Source of the DNA: Xenopus tropicalis
Lineage: Eukaryota; Chordata; Amphibia; Anura; Pipidae
Length of the DNA: 64,000 bases
Direction of reading: 5' to 3'
NCBI RefSeq assembly: GCF_000004195.4
Contig: NC_030677.2
Span: 60,828,222-60,892,221 of the forward strand
Position 1 is the first letter of the stretch, and each line of letters opens with the position of its first letter. Shown here one piece after another: positions 45,610 through 57,550 of this stretch. The notes beneath the pieces are model-generated. The model ran no database searches. It was not told the origin of the DNA and saw only the letters and a list, made by a program, of their open reading frames with translations. The position numbers and the translations under genes are program-made.

Positions 45610-46295
45610 AGGAATACTATACCCCTGAACAATGAATGTCTCTATAAAAATATTTTGCACAAAACTCCATAAAATCAATATCTAAATAATTCTTTTTCAT
45701 AAAAATATACTTTTTTAATAGTATGTGCCATTGTGTAATCCAAAATTGCCATTCTAAGTACTAAGGGCCCCCCTGGGATCATATGATTCATGGTGCACAC
45801 AAACAAACCAAGGGCACACATACATGTTAGGAAACAAGAGTCAACTAATGTTTCCCATACTTTTTCCTGTTACAGTTGAGCTGGCCATACACGCACCGAG
45901 GTTTCGTACGATATTCAGTGCATGTATGGCAGCTCAACGAGACGGCCGATATCGCAAAAGGCTGCGGATATCGACTCATCGATTGGCCAGGTTAAAAGAT
46001 TTTGATGGCGCCTGAGCAAAATCTAAATTCAGGGCTGAATGGACCAATGGTCGCTTGAAAGATCGAAAACCGCTACGTGTATGGCCACCTTTAGAGTTGC
46101 ATTATTTCCTGTCAAGTGATCTCTGGGGGAGCACAGAACCCATCACTAAATGGTGGCTCAAGGGCATGTAAAAAGTCAATATTTACTGATATATATATTC
46201 CAGCTTAAGAAGTTTCTTAATAGGCCACTTAATATTCTACAAACTACAGTATATGTTGGTTCAGTGTTCTTTCTGAGGGTATAGTTTTCCTTTAA
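45606..46295. mobile_element. T2-type element carrying a nested Harbinger-like MITE
   Basis: Ends TTAAAGGAATACTATACC and GGTATAGTTTTCCTTTAA are inverted over about 18 bases, with TTAA at both edges. 690 bp including the insert at 45879-46090. Confidence 0.9.
45879..46090. mobile_element. Nested Harbinger-like MITE
   Basis: Left agctggccatacacgcaccg, right acgtgtatggccacct. TTG precedes and TTA follows. Compared with 42615-42955 it has lost half of the first hairpin and other blocks. Confidence 0.82.
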
Positions 46296-47586
46296 TTGAC
46301 GTAGAGCTTCACAGAAACAATATGGTACAAATGTTAGTTAGGTTTTGCTGTGATTGATTAAAACTACCTCCCGTAGATATTTACTTTTAAAAATACCACA
46401 GGGTCAGTGCCAGTGCTCCTAGTTTTTGCCTGTGAATATATTATTTTTGCAACTACCTTTACAAATGTATAGTTGGGGAAAAAAAACCCCTTTTAAATAT
46501 TCAGTTCCATATTTTCACTTTTTCTTCTGCAAAAACCCAAGCAGTTCAGGAACATGCAAGAGGTATAGAAAATAAATGACATTTCTCATTAAATTTCAAG
46601 TCTCATTTAAGAAGAACACAGAGAACTGCAGCTTTCAAACAGGTTTCTTCCTGTGCTGATCCTTCGGTGTGCACATGTATTAGCATATCAAATGGGAGAA
46701 AAGGCCTGAAAGAATGGCAGCCATGGAGCAGACGTGTACAGGAATTGTGGATAAAAAGAGGACCCCAACTTCACTCACTGAAAAAGCCTGAAGCCCTAAC
46801 TAATGATCGGATAAGCCAATATTTCAGCATAAGCATTCTTTTTATGAACCAGTGGGCAGGAATTCTGACTGCACCTCAACTATTTTTATTTTAGAAAGTA
46901 AAATGCAAGCAATGCAAAACTGATTAGAAATGGGGACCTCTGACTAAATTATAGTTCAGCAGCCTAGTTCTGTCTTTCTACACTGTTTACATAGCAAATA
47001 ATTTACTCTACCATTTAAAATTTTATTCTTGAACCAACAAATGTATTTTTTAGTTGTAATATTGGTGTGTAGGCACCCTCTCAGTGCATTGTGCCTGAGT
47101 CTGAACTCTCAGAGGGAGCCAGCGCTACACATTTCAGATAAGTTTTTGTTCTGGAGGAGTCATGAGCAAGACTTTTTTTATTGAGTGCTATTCTGTTGTC
47201 TACCACTTTTAGCATTACAGGTGTCAGGGAACTGCTATCTTGCTACCTTCCCATTGTTCTGCTGATCGGCTGCTGAGAGGGGGTGGTGATATCACTCCAA
47301 CTTGCAGTGCTGCAGTATGTGGCTAAAGTTTATCAGAGCACAAGTCTTATGGCTGTGGCGCCTTGGGATATAAAGAATATGGCTAGCCCCATGTGGAATT
47401 TCAAAAATAAATATTGGAAAAAATCTGTCTGCACTTTTGAAAACAGATTTCAATGCAGGGTTTAGCTGGAGAAGATCTATTAACAGATGTGTTTTTTTTA
47501 AAAAAACAAACATGTTTTTCCATGACAGTATTCCTCCAGTAGTCCATTTGTAGCCTTCTGTGAGAAAATAAATTGTGTTAACAGTG
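46296..47586. other. Gene-free stretch
   Basis: No bounded repeat or exon recognised. Confidence 0.4.
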
Positions 47587-47589
47587 TAA

Positions 47590-47874
47590 AGCTGGCCATA
47601 CACTATAAGACCTCACCAAACAAGGGGATCTTTCCCCTGATATACCTACGTGTGGGTGATATCGAGCTTATACAGTTGGCCCTAGAGCGAAACAATCAGA
47701 TTACAGTGATGGGAATTTGAGCTGTCAGAGTGAGGACCACATCAGCAAGCCGATGCAGTCCTCATTTCAAGCAAAAATCAAACCTGCCCTATTGACATCT
47801 TCCTAATTTCTCCCAATATCAGTTGTGTAGGCCCATCAGAGGATTCCATTAAATCTACACGTGTATGGCCACCT
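47590..47874. mobile_element. Harbinger-like MITE, second subfamily
   Basis: Ends agctggccatacactataag and acgtgtatggccacct, preceded by TAA and followed by TTTAA. The interior differs from 42615 and resembles the decayed copy at 33288. Confidence 0.82.
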
Positions 47875-48426
47875 TTAACCAATGTGGGATCTATCTGTAG
47901 ATCAAGATCAAGTTCTAAACAATGTCTCACCTTATGTTCTTTTATCCCATGTATTTTTCTTTATAAAATCAGGAAAAAAGAAAGCAACCAGACAGTAATC
48001 CAACTGAGATTTTTGTAAACTGCGGTACTCCCTAGCAGAAAATCTACTGATAGATCCTGATCTTGCTTTTTGGTATGTCTGCCCTAGATCTATGCAGATT
48101 AATCACCTGACATCTGCCCATAACTGGGATTAGATCTCATATATCTAATATGTAGGGCATCTAATATGTAATCTAGTAAATCAGGGCAATACACCCTAAT
48201 TTCCGGGAATTGCCCCTAGTTTTTTTAATCCTAGTCCAGACATGGTGAAAGCAATAAAATAATTGGTGGGAGAAATAGTTTTTGTTATGTTTTTTTCAGT
48301 CCTACAAAAGCATACTTTTTAATGTTTTCTATGCAGCCTTGTAGAATACTTCCACATACAATTTGATTATGCATCCTTATGAAATATTATAAAGGGCTGC
48401 AAACACAAGGGACAAGCTGGTGTATT
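47875..48426. other. Gene-free stretch
   Basis: Nothing recognised. Confidence 0.4.
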
Positions 48427-48780
48427 TTAAAGGGGAACGCCTCCCATAATAAAAGAAAATGTAACTCTAAGGACCTTTCAATTCAATAAAGATGCTCAAT
48501 GGTTTTACACTTATTTGTAAATGTAATCACTAATAAAAACAGTATCTGCTTGCCTGTTTATATTCTACGTACTTCTGGCTATGAATGCAGAACAGTGAGG
48601 CAGAAACCAGCTAATTGTCTCAAGAGTCAGAACCAAAGAACAAAAAGGGATAAATAAATACTGATTTCAACTGCATTACGTAACATTTACAAATAACATT
48701 AAAAATTAGAAAGTTATTTAAGTTTAATTCATTGTTCTTTAATTATGCAAAAAGTTATTTTCATGTGCTGTTCCTCTTAA
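48427..48780. mobile_element. T2-type MITE
   Basis: TTAAAGGGGAAC at the left, GTTCCTCTTAA at the right, TTAA at both edges. The interior (acagtatctgcttgcctgtt and aaattagaaagttattta) parallels the 18394-18769 element (gcagtgtctgcctgtccttt, gatattggaaagttgcttag), so it is the same family. 354 bp. Confidence 0.83.
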
Positions 48781-49499
48781 TGAATTATAGTGGGTTGTGG
48801 TATAATACATAGTAAGATTATTATCTAATCTTTTTAATCCCAGATATAGAAAATGTACGCTGAAATACATATAGTGATGGGCTAATTAGTAAACAGCAGT
48901 TACTCTAGCATGCACTGGGATTTGATTTACTCATTCATACAGTATGAGGCAGTTAAAAGGTTTAGATAACAATCTTGCAATGGATTTTATAGCACCCCAA
49001 ATTTATTTTTCCACTAAATTGAAACATATCTTACAGATTATGCTGTTAAACAATATATATTTATTATAATCATCTGATAAACTACAGGTTTTGTTTGCCT
49101 TCTTTCTACCAATATGACAGAGCTGGATGTTGGTTAATAAGCTCTGTTTAGGGATAGTTTACACTGGCAGTTTTTTTGTTATGAGTTAAACAGTCTGCAG
49201 TTTTACTGCCCATAGTAGCTGAAACAAAATCGAAGTCACAATGGCAGTGCAATTTCATTGGGATTACATTGTGAGAGTAATTGTAGATATTGGGAAAAAA
49301 CACTACTCCTGCTTCAAGCAATATACAACCCCTGCAATCATTTCACTTAAGTCTCAAGTGAGTACAGCCTAATATGGAATAATGAAACCTAGTCTGTTTC
49401 AGATTGTTAATGTATTGTTTCTTTTCTCACCATTGATCCCAATGGAGCTGAGCTAAAAACAACACTGAAATCTCACAGCAGCTGCCACTGTGATGCTTT
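48781..49499. other. Gene-free stretch
   Basis: Nothing recognised. Confidence 0.4.
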
Positions 49500-49620
49500 T
49501 GCTATGGGTATGGGATCTATTACCAGGAATGCTTGGGCTGTGGATTTTTCTCTGGGTAACAGATCTCTCTGTTATTTGGAATTCCATGCCTTAAAGCTAT
49601 TAAAACATATAAACGTTTAA
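49500..49620 (-). mobile_element. Truncated 'CAGGTATAGGACC' family copy
   Basis: gggtatgggatctattacca then ggaatgcttgggctgtgg, the reverse of the right end of 41100-41427. The rest of the element is missing. Confidence 0.65.
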
Positions 49621-51060
49621 GAACAGCTCCTTCTTCATCTTTCTTTCCAACCTTGGTTCACATGACTTCCTTGTTTATAATTATATCACTTCCTGTGGAG
49701 CATGTAGGCCACTGGTATTGGGTTGGGTTGCAGGTAGCTGCTGTGGGTCAATTAGAGGGTTGGTAAAAATCCAGGCTTCAGGTTTGGGTGAGAGTCATTT
49801 GTCCAGTAATTTAGAATTGTGCAGCACTTGTATCTATGTAAAATGTGGTAGCAGATGCAAGCTAGTGTTAAGGATAAACACAAATAATTGGGAATTAGCT
49901 GTGGTCACCAATATCTACATTGTCATAATGATCTTGTAATATTATGTAAAGGAAAATATAAGAAGATATATATTTTTGTGCATAACAAGTTTTGCATTGC
50001 TAATGTCCCCTTAGGCAACTGACCTGCACATTTCTTCCCATCTCCATATATTAACAAGGTGTCCTTTGTTTACAAACCTGCAGTGCTTGGGGATTGTATG
50101 TTGCACGTCAATTTAAGGAGGTGTCACAGTAATTCATAATGAACTAGATTCTGCACATTGCATGGAATTTATGGCTTCCAATTCACCTAGTTTATCTGAA
50201 TAAATAGAGGTTTGAATAGTTCTACCTAGTATGTAGCAGATGAAAGCAAGAGTGTGCACAGATTCAGTGCACGGGAGAGTTACAGCTATCCTGCTTTTCA
50301 TTCACACACAATTGGCCACACGGATACAATATGATCCGGCTCTTCACACCTCTGCTGACAAGAAAAGACTCTCAGAAGCAAAGGATTGCTAACACATTCA
50401 GCAGTGTATGTTGGCAACAAGGGGAGGGGGACAACCTGTGGGAGAATCTCTATAAAAAGACATTTGTATAAAGAAGGGGAAATAATACCAGCCTCTTCAC
50501 AGAGATCCATATAAAGGATTATACAATGGGCTTGTCATAGGTAGATTTGTTAAAATAAAATGACACTATTGGTGTTTAACATGTGGCTGAGCACCTTGTT
50601 GTTATACATGGTTAGGTTTGTGCCAGTCTGTGCTCACACACAGTTCAAGCTTTGCTCACATACAGTTCAGTCTCAGCATGCTCTAGATTGATTGTGTGCT
50701 CTCAAAGCAGCTAACATGCTCTCATGCACAGCAGCTGACCCTACACACTTCCACTGACAGTAGGAGACAGCTGCTCAATATACTCCCACGTGATGACAGG
50801 GAGAGAAGGCTGGAAACCAGCTGGCAAAGAGGGTTTAACTCCAGTATAATATGCAAATGAAATATGTATACTGAAAGGCTGCACAGAAACAATTGTTGGT
50901 GTGCTCCATGCATTTTTTATAAGTAAGCTGCAAAGAATAGACAGCTGACCACGTCAGTTCTCAGGAATGGATGTAAGTGCAAAATTCAAATGCAATTTAC
51001 TGTTTTTTCACCACAATGCAGCATATTTCCCAACAGTCCCAACTTAATTGTGTGCACACT
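49621..51060. other. Gene-free stretch
   Basis: Unique. An imperfect duplicate (gctcacacacagttcaag, gctcacatacagttcagt) lies at 50632-50670. No exon. Confidence 0.4.
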
Positions 51061-51061
51061 C

Positions 51062-51215
51062 CAGGGGCGCTGCTGCCATGAGGTGAGTTAAGAAACTCAC
51101 GTTACAGGGGCAGCAAAAAGCCACTCCTGGTGGAATTCCGATTTAAGCTCTTCTAGTGCAGAGAGTGCTCCCAATTGCACTCCCTGCACTAGTGATGCGC
51201 CCCTTCCTCTCCACA
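51062..51215. repeat. Dispersed repeat shared with 62205-62790
   Basis: ggggcagcaaaaagccactcctggtgg and gcactagtgatgcgcccctt recur near 62250 (ggcagcagaaagctactcct, gcactagtgatgcggccccc) in the same order. Family unassigned. Confidence 0.7.
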
Positions 51216-51297
51216 AGATAGTTTTTCTCACTATATAGTTTCTGGCATGGGAGTGAGTCATCTACTAGTTTTCACAAAAAAATTACTTTTTTCTTTT

Positions 51298-52270
51298 TAA
51301 AGTTCACTCCTAATAATGTAACTATTGATGACTGTTTGAAGAAAGTGCAAAAGATGCTAGAACATGTGAAAATAGACAAAGGTTCAGGAGCAAATGGTAT
51401 TCACCCCAAACTACTGAAAGAGCTCAGCCTTGTGACCTCCAAATCCTTTACCTAATTTTCTAATAGTTGATAAATGCAGTATGTACTTCTATAGAAATAA
51501 GATAAATGCTAGTTAGACAGTGGGGCAGATTTATCAAAACACGAGTTCGAATCCCAAATGGGAAAAATTCGGATTGGAAACGAAAATTTCTGAAGATCGC
51601 AAATATCACGAAAATTCTTACGAAAAAATCGTATTAGTCATGATAATATCGTATTGGCGATCCGAAAGTCACAGAATTTTCGTACCAAACCATTGCAAAC
51701 AGCGGCAGAGCCTTTCCGAATTTTTCGCGCGGGCGCTCAAAAAAATCACGCAGACGTGCAACTTTTTTGCGCGGCCGCGAAAAAAACGGCGAGAATACGC
51801 TCGGAGCGTTCGCATGAACGCTTCGAGCGTTCAGGTCTTGGTAAATCTCCCCCAGTGTGTTGGGGGCCTCCTTAAATGAGAACAATTTGGGCATTTATGT
51901 GAATAACATACTCTAGGCACTGTCAGTCAATTGCTCTAAAATGAATACATTCTTAAAAGGCCTCATCTAGAGTATGCAGTTCAGTTTTGGGCACCAGTAC
52001 ATAAGAAGAATATTGTTGAGCTGGAAATAGTTCAGAGAAGTGTTACCAAAAGGAATGACTTCTTGGACAGTTGTAATATCCAACGCCACAGTGATCTTAA
52101 GATATACAGTTTGTTTAGTAAAGGTATGTGCATATGCATTTTATGTGAATATTGATAGGTCTGTGTTCTATATATATGTATGTATATGTATGCAGAAGGG
52201 GTCGTTTTAAGGGGGTTGAACTTGGTGGTCTATTGGCTTTTTCAACTTTCAATTAACTCTGTAACTATAT
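51298..52270 (+). pseudogene. Degraded CR1 LINE, internally deleted and interrupted
   Basis: 51322-51432 translates as an RT N-terminal segment (VKIDKGSGANGIHPKLLKEL, a CR1-like motif upstream of the palm). After the MITE at 51521-51856 the sequence resumes with [13 protein letters not shown] (about 51957-51996), the thumb-like region also present in the 7293-8438 frame. The palm with the catalytic box is missing, stops are present, and the end near 52200-52265 is the usual CR1 terminus (gggttgaacttggtgg, tttttcaactttc). It is non-functional. Confidence 0.87.
51521..51856. mobile_element. MITE nested in CR1 (TGGGGCAGATTTATCAA)
   Basis: Left end TGGGGCAGATTTATCAA and right end TTGGTAAATCTCCCCCA are inverted with few mismatches. 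The interior is rich in CpG and TCGAA/TTCG strings (ttttttgcgcggccgcgaaa, gaacgcttcgagcgttc), very unlike its surroundings. No clear target duplication, so superfamily is not assigned. Confidence 0.85.
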
Positions 52271-53299
52271 GGGTAATAATGTGCCCCTTATTGTAAAGTA
52301 TACAGATATTAGAGGTCACCTTGTTCATATGGTCATAAAATTTCAAATGAACTACTAAAATCCTTATTTTTTTTTACCACTGGGGGTACATTATGTTTTT
52401 GTGATTGTACAAGCTGACATGTGATGCAAGTGACATCACTAAGCAACATTTGAAAAGATGTATTTTACAGTCAATTTATGGTTTTTGGCTGGACATTCTC
52501 AGAGAATTTATGCACTTGAAGTGTGTGGTTTCTTGATTTGGAGGTAAATGTATTTCCAGTTTTGAGAGATGTAGAGCTCATTAATTTCTCATTAGGTTTG
52601 TGTCTATATCACAGCTGAGGTGCATTAGTGCACTTCATTCTTCAAAGCACATGTGCTTTGGCTACTCCCAATTTTTATTCTTAAAGAAAAAGAATCATTA
52701 GAAGAATCTGTTTCAATTGCAATTAAAATGTTGTTAATTTGTGGAATATTGTAATAGCGTGATGACAATTCTTGAATATATTACTTATTAATGAGCAACA
52801 CCTCTTGCTGTCATGCAGAGGATTACTGGAGAAAATGTCAATAACTGGAGATGTAATGTCTGTATGCAGTCAATGTTGCATTTCCTTAGGCATCCAATCA
52901 GAGGGACTGTTCCATGAGAGCAGCTGTGATAGCCCCAACTTGTTCAATAGATGTAATTCTTTTCTGGTTGAATGAAGAAGCTTATTTCCTGGTGAAGATG
53001 ATGTTGTTGTCTTTCAACACTGCAGACTGAAGAAGTCATAATATGATTGATTGGCAGATTGACTAGATAAAGAGGCTAAGCTAAGGCAGAGGAGCTAAAC
53101 CCATGTAAGTTTGAATTCTAAATTTTATGAAAAATTATATCTTAAAGGGACATTCTGCGCCACCATTTTCGTATTACATCTTAAAGGACATGTTAAAAGC
53201 TGAGTATGTTTTTCTTTATGTCCACTTAGAGCAGATGTTTTCCCCAAATAGAAAATATGTTTTTATCCCATATCTCACCCAAAATGACTGTGGTTTGAG
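52271..53299. other. Gene-free stretch with a possible T2 relic
   Basis: tcttaaagggacattctgcg (53143) and tcttaaaggacatgttaaaa (53181) look like T2-type ends without partners. Confidence 0.4.
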
Positions 53300-53590
53300 A
53301 TGGGATTGATCTTCATGAAATGCTTTGAGTCCTCCTATAGTGGTCAGCCCCCCAATTTAGGACATATTAGTGACTATGGTCTACAGGGGTCATTAGAATC
53401 TTCTGGCCTAGGCTTGACAGGAGCAACCCCTGATGGGCATAGCAATAAAGCCAAAGAACCATTCAAACATACTGATATTTATACTGACAAAAGAGTGTCA
53501 TACAATTTTCAGTATGGATATGGGCAGATGATCCCAGCTGAAAACTTTGTACCTTGGGTATCAGTCAATTCATCAATTAGGCTGGTTTGA
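53300..53590 (+). other. Unrecognised 96-codon open frame
   Basis: Begins with ATG and ends TGA. The translation is compositionally protein-like (Gly, Ser and Tyr spread evenly, no low-complexity run), with no signal peptide, membrane segment or motif I recognise. There is no canonical exon setting. It could be a fragment of a decayed retroelement or chance. I do not assign a function. Confidence 0.15.
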
Positions 53591-53880
53591 AAATCTTGGC
53601 TGAGTTGGCTGAAAGCGACAGTAATATCAGTACATGTATTATGACAATAACAATAAAACAATCCCTTTGTTTCATCTTTACATCTGCTAGATTAAATTTA
53701 GCTTTTTACATATTACCCTGCCTCCCTATGCAATAATCCTTTCCCAAAATGTTCGAAATTAGGCAGTAAAGACCATACAATATATATATATATAAAATAT
53801 TATATAAACATTATTCTATTAGACAGGGAACGCCCAGAAAATAGGGAAGACATTTTGGGGCAGGCAAAATATTTTACTTG

Positions 53881-54036
53881 GTGAGTGCTGAGATATATAT
53901 ATATATATATAGTCTTGTAAAGAATCGGCACTCACCAGTATCGGGCACAGGCTGGGTGCTGACAAAAATAATGCATCAAACTCAACAGTAGAGTGCTTTC
54001 TACTGTTGAGTTTGTTATATATATATATATATAGAT
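53881..54036. repeat. TA microsatellites bracketing nested hairpins
   Basis: gtgagtgctgag (53881) pairs over its first eight bases with gcactcac (53929-53936) across a TA run at about 53892-53911. Then AAACTCAACAGTAGA and TCTACTGTTGAGTTT form a perfect 15-base stem with a 6-base loop (53978-54013), followed by a second TA run (54016-54033). Confidence 0.85.
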
Positions 54037-54485
54037 ATAAATCTAATAAGGTTTAGTATGGGTTGCTAAACTTAAACCACTGAAGAATGGGATTACTGTA
54101 CCCATTACATTCATGAATCAGCAGCTTTTAAATATGAAGAAAATAATACATGTACATGAAGCTGTATGTAGTTTCACCGCTATGGTTTGGGTCATCTATC
54201 TAAGAAAAAAAAAGTGCTGACTGCTTTGTGTTACCTCTGCTAGATTCATATTATAGCATTTCCTTTCTGTAACACAATGCATTATTTTTAGAATGTATTT
54301 CTATTTCCACCAGTGAGTGAAAGCCAAAGATATCCACCCAAGGGGTCAGAAGGGCTATTATAATTGTATTGTTATTGTAAGCCTTTGTTTTGGAGAAAGC
54401 AGAGAGGAAAATAAATACACCTCGTATTACAATATCCTTTTTCAACAGCACGCTTCTTTGTTTCCATTTTTCCGTTATTTCAAAA
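54037..54485. other. Gene-free stretch
   Basis: Nothing recognised. Confidence 0.4.
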
Positions 54486-54487
54486 CT

Positions 54488-54528
54488 TTCTGGATAAAGG
54501 GTTCCCAGATAATAGATTCCATATTTGT
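54488..54528 (+). mobile_element. Right-end fragment of the 'CAGGTATAGGACC' family
   Basis: ttctggataaagggttccc and gataatagattccatatttg resemble the right end of 41100-41427. Confidence 0.45.
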
Positions 54529-54530
54529 AC

Positions 54531-56530
54531 TAGATTTGTACTGTAATATTGTGAGAATACAAAAAAAAAGTATGCTTGGAGTTCAAGACGGATGCTAACG
54601 GCAATTATACATTGCAATTCCTAGATAGATTTCTGGAGTAGAAAAAAATATGTGGGGAAATTTGATGAGTAGAAATTTGCACCAACTTGGTGAATGCTGT
54701 GCACCTACATCTCCCAGCACCTTGGACAGCAACAATGGCTTCTAACAGACAGTTTGTGGGGGGGGGGGGAGGGGTAAGCATAGCTGCCCAGGAAGCTCTT
54801 CCTCTCTGGAAAGGGCCACTTTTTCTGAGGCTTTCTAATCAGCCATGCTGCTCTGCAAATAACTGCACGGCCATATTTTAACCACACTCTCTAAATGCAA
54901 TATAAAAATGAATGTTCTCTTTCTGGCCACAAGGTGTTCATACAATGTATAGGTCTATATATGAGGCTTATTGCTTGTTTATTTCATTCATTTTCATTAA
55001 ATTCCATATATTCCCAGTCTTAAATCTGACTAAAGATGCCATTATTTTGTGTTTTCCATATGCAACTGTTTGAGAGAGAAAAGGAATGTTCTGCACACAA
55101 AAAACATTATGCCTTCTGAATTATAAATAGAATATGGACCTCTGCTTGTAGAAAACAGCTATATTGTCCCTTTAAGAGATTAATATATAAGAAGGAGCCC
55201 TATTCCCTTCAAGATAATTCAGTATAATAAAATTGTATGAATCCTGCTGAGTTTCACTCTGGAATGGAATTATTATAAGGCAGCTGTTCTGTTCTGCCCA
55301 CTCTAAACATACCTAGCTCCCCAACGTGTGTGTTATATGCAAGACGAAAGCACTTTGTATATCCCACTATATCCTCGCAGGAGACCTCTCGCTCTCGCGT
55401 ATGTTGATGGTTTTATCAAGATGTGCCAGGCAGGTGTCAGCAAATGTGTTTAGACACATATAGTTGCATTTTACAGCACCCAAGGATTTTTCCTTGAAAA
55501 ATTACTCATGATTTCTTGTAAGAACACATTTACTCGATAAAATGGAAACTCAAGGTGTTTTAAGGTGTTTTGAGATAACAGCGTAACCCGATAAAAGGAT
55601 AACTACCATTGTGCAGTGGTGCCAGTCTAATTGTCACACAACAGAACAGATACTCAAATATTTACCTGGAGACAAGTGGAGGAGGTACAAGCAACCAACA
55701 AACAAATGTGCAGATAGGCTGTAGGAAATATTACCTGCCTGACATGATAAATCATCCTGTAACCTGTGGCCATACCACCATTTCTTTTATTACACTATTA
55801 TATTGAAAAACCATGTTACATGGATGTCAGTCAGCATTGGCAGGCCCCCTACACACACAAACACAGATAATCATCATAAATGTGTTGTTTCATTTGATTT
55901 TTAAATGCGTAGTATGAGCCTAGCTCAATCACAATAAAATAAGTATTCTCAATGTAAAAACTATCTTCACATTACATTGTGTATTGTTAATAGTAATATT
56001 AGTCAAATGTTAGTAAATCTAAGTAGTATTGTTGGAATAAAGAGATGTAAGGGGTGATTTACAAATATTTGGACTGAAGTGCAAACTTACTAAGGGGCAG
56101 AAGATTGTGCCCTTTAATGCATGGTTGATGGGTGAAGGCCTCATTTGTCTCTGCAACCTAACTTTCACTTCTAAATGCTGTACTAGTGTGGGGGTGGGAG
56201 GGGTGATGGCCTATGTGCCTCCCACCTTACTGCCCCTGGGTATACAGAGCTGCTGAATGTAGACAGCACTGTATTCATGAGGGCATAAGCTGGTCTCTGC
56301 TCTCCAAAAAGGAGCACAGAGAGCTGCAGGTAGGCAGGGAGGTCTTCTTGTACTTAAATGACTCATTCATAAATCTGTAAACTTTCTACTAATAATTAAG
56401 AAAGAAAGAAAAAAAACTGTGAGTAATAAAAGTCAGTGTGAGATAAGTGATCCTCTCTTGAGATTTTGATGTTAACACCACTGCAGCAGTAAAGCCCCAC
56501 CCCTCAGTGCTTTATATCATTTAATGAACT
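54531..56530. other. Gene-free stretch
   Basis: A G-rich run lies near 54757-54775. attgtccctttaag near 55156 is a T2-like end without partner. ggggtgatttacaaatattt (56051) vaguely resembles the 57638 terminus. No exon. Confidence 0.4.
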
Positions 56531-56533
56531 AGT

Positions 56534-56698
56534 GGGGGTTATGTAATAAAAGGCACTAAATTTGTCCAGGAGCAGTAACCCATAGCAACCAATCAGCAGA
56601 TAGAGTTTACTGGTCAACTGTTTAAAAGCAAACATCTTATTGGTTGCTGTGGGTTACTGATACTGGGCAAACCTAGTGCCTTTTAATGCATATGGGGA
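56534..56698. mobile_element. Short palindromic MITE
   Basis: gggggttatgtaataaaagg at the left, gtgccttttaatgcatatgg at the right, with inner aaccaatcag / ttggttgctgtgggtta. Same family as 6230 and 56920. Confidence 0.85.
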
Positions 56699-56919
56699 CC
56701 ACACAGTACTACTTAAATGCCTTCTTTGCCTGTATAGGCAATGTACTGTCCAGAAGCACACAAATATGACTTGTGGCCAAAAGAAGGAGCTTTATGGTAC
56801 TTGATCATGTAACTTCTAAAGTTATTCTGTATGAAAGAATGGCCAGTGCTTCTAGATAGATTAGCAATCAAACCGATCAGTAATATCAAAATAGGCTTTG
56901 ATCTGAAGAACTTAACCCA

Positions 56920-57079
56920 TACTGTATGTAATAAAAGGCACTAAGTTTGCCCAGGAGCAGTAACCAATACCAACCAATGTTTGTTTTTAAACAGGTGACT
57001 AGTAAATGCTTCATGCTGATTGGTTGCTATGGGTTACCGCTCCTGGGCAAACGTAGTGCCTTTTATTACATAACCCCCT
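56920..57079. mobile_element. Short palindromic MITE
   Basis: tatgtaataaaaggcactaa at the left pairs with tagtgccttttattacataa at the right; cccaggagcagtaacc pairs with ggttaccgctcctggg. Only about 220 bases from the previous copy. Confidence 0.88.
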
Positions 57080-57214
57080 TAAATGTACTGGGCTATTGTT
57101 GTAAGAAGGAAACTAGCACTGGAACTGGCATATTGACTACACAAATGTTTAACCCTGCAGGTTTTATATCTGTCTTTGGGTAGAATGCAGCTTTGTAAAA
57201 ATTGTTTTTGTTTG

Positions 57215-57550
57215 ATTTTCTTTCTTAACGTTCGGTTCGCTCTAGATGTAATTGGTCATTTTTTTTTTAGTTTAAGCCTTGCCGCTAAATTTGTGACTAA
57301 TTGCTCTAATTACTATTCAAAAACAAGAGATGAAAATGTTGAATAATTTCCTTGCAACAAAAGAGCAATATGTTGCTGTCTCTTTCCTGAGTAAAGATGT
57401 CAAAGCAGTATAACAAAAGATGTTCCTATTTATTCCTCCTGTCTTATGTTATTAGCAGAGGCTATCATGTAATTTGAAAGAGACTTTGCTAAATGCACAC
57501 ATTAATATAGAGATATTGCACAAGGCATAAGAACAAAGGGACAATAGTGT
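57215..57550. promoter_or_regulatory. Candidate conserved non-coding element with clustered homeodomain cores
   Basis: TAATTG at 57249-57254 and 57298-57303, TAATTA at 57307-57312, all within 65 bases and followed by repeat-free AT-rich sequence. No coding signal. Function is inferred from motifs; TAAT cores are common in AT-rich DNA. Confidence 0.3.

Noticed and set aside
51540..51555. cgagttcgaatcccaa resembles a tRNA B-box / T-loop
   Set aside because: It lies inside the 51521-51856 MITE. There is no A-box at the right distance and no cloverleaf can be built.
55150..55172. attgtccctttaag as a T2 end
   Set aside because: No inverted partner found on either side.
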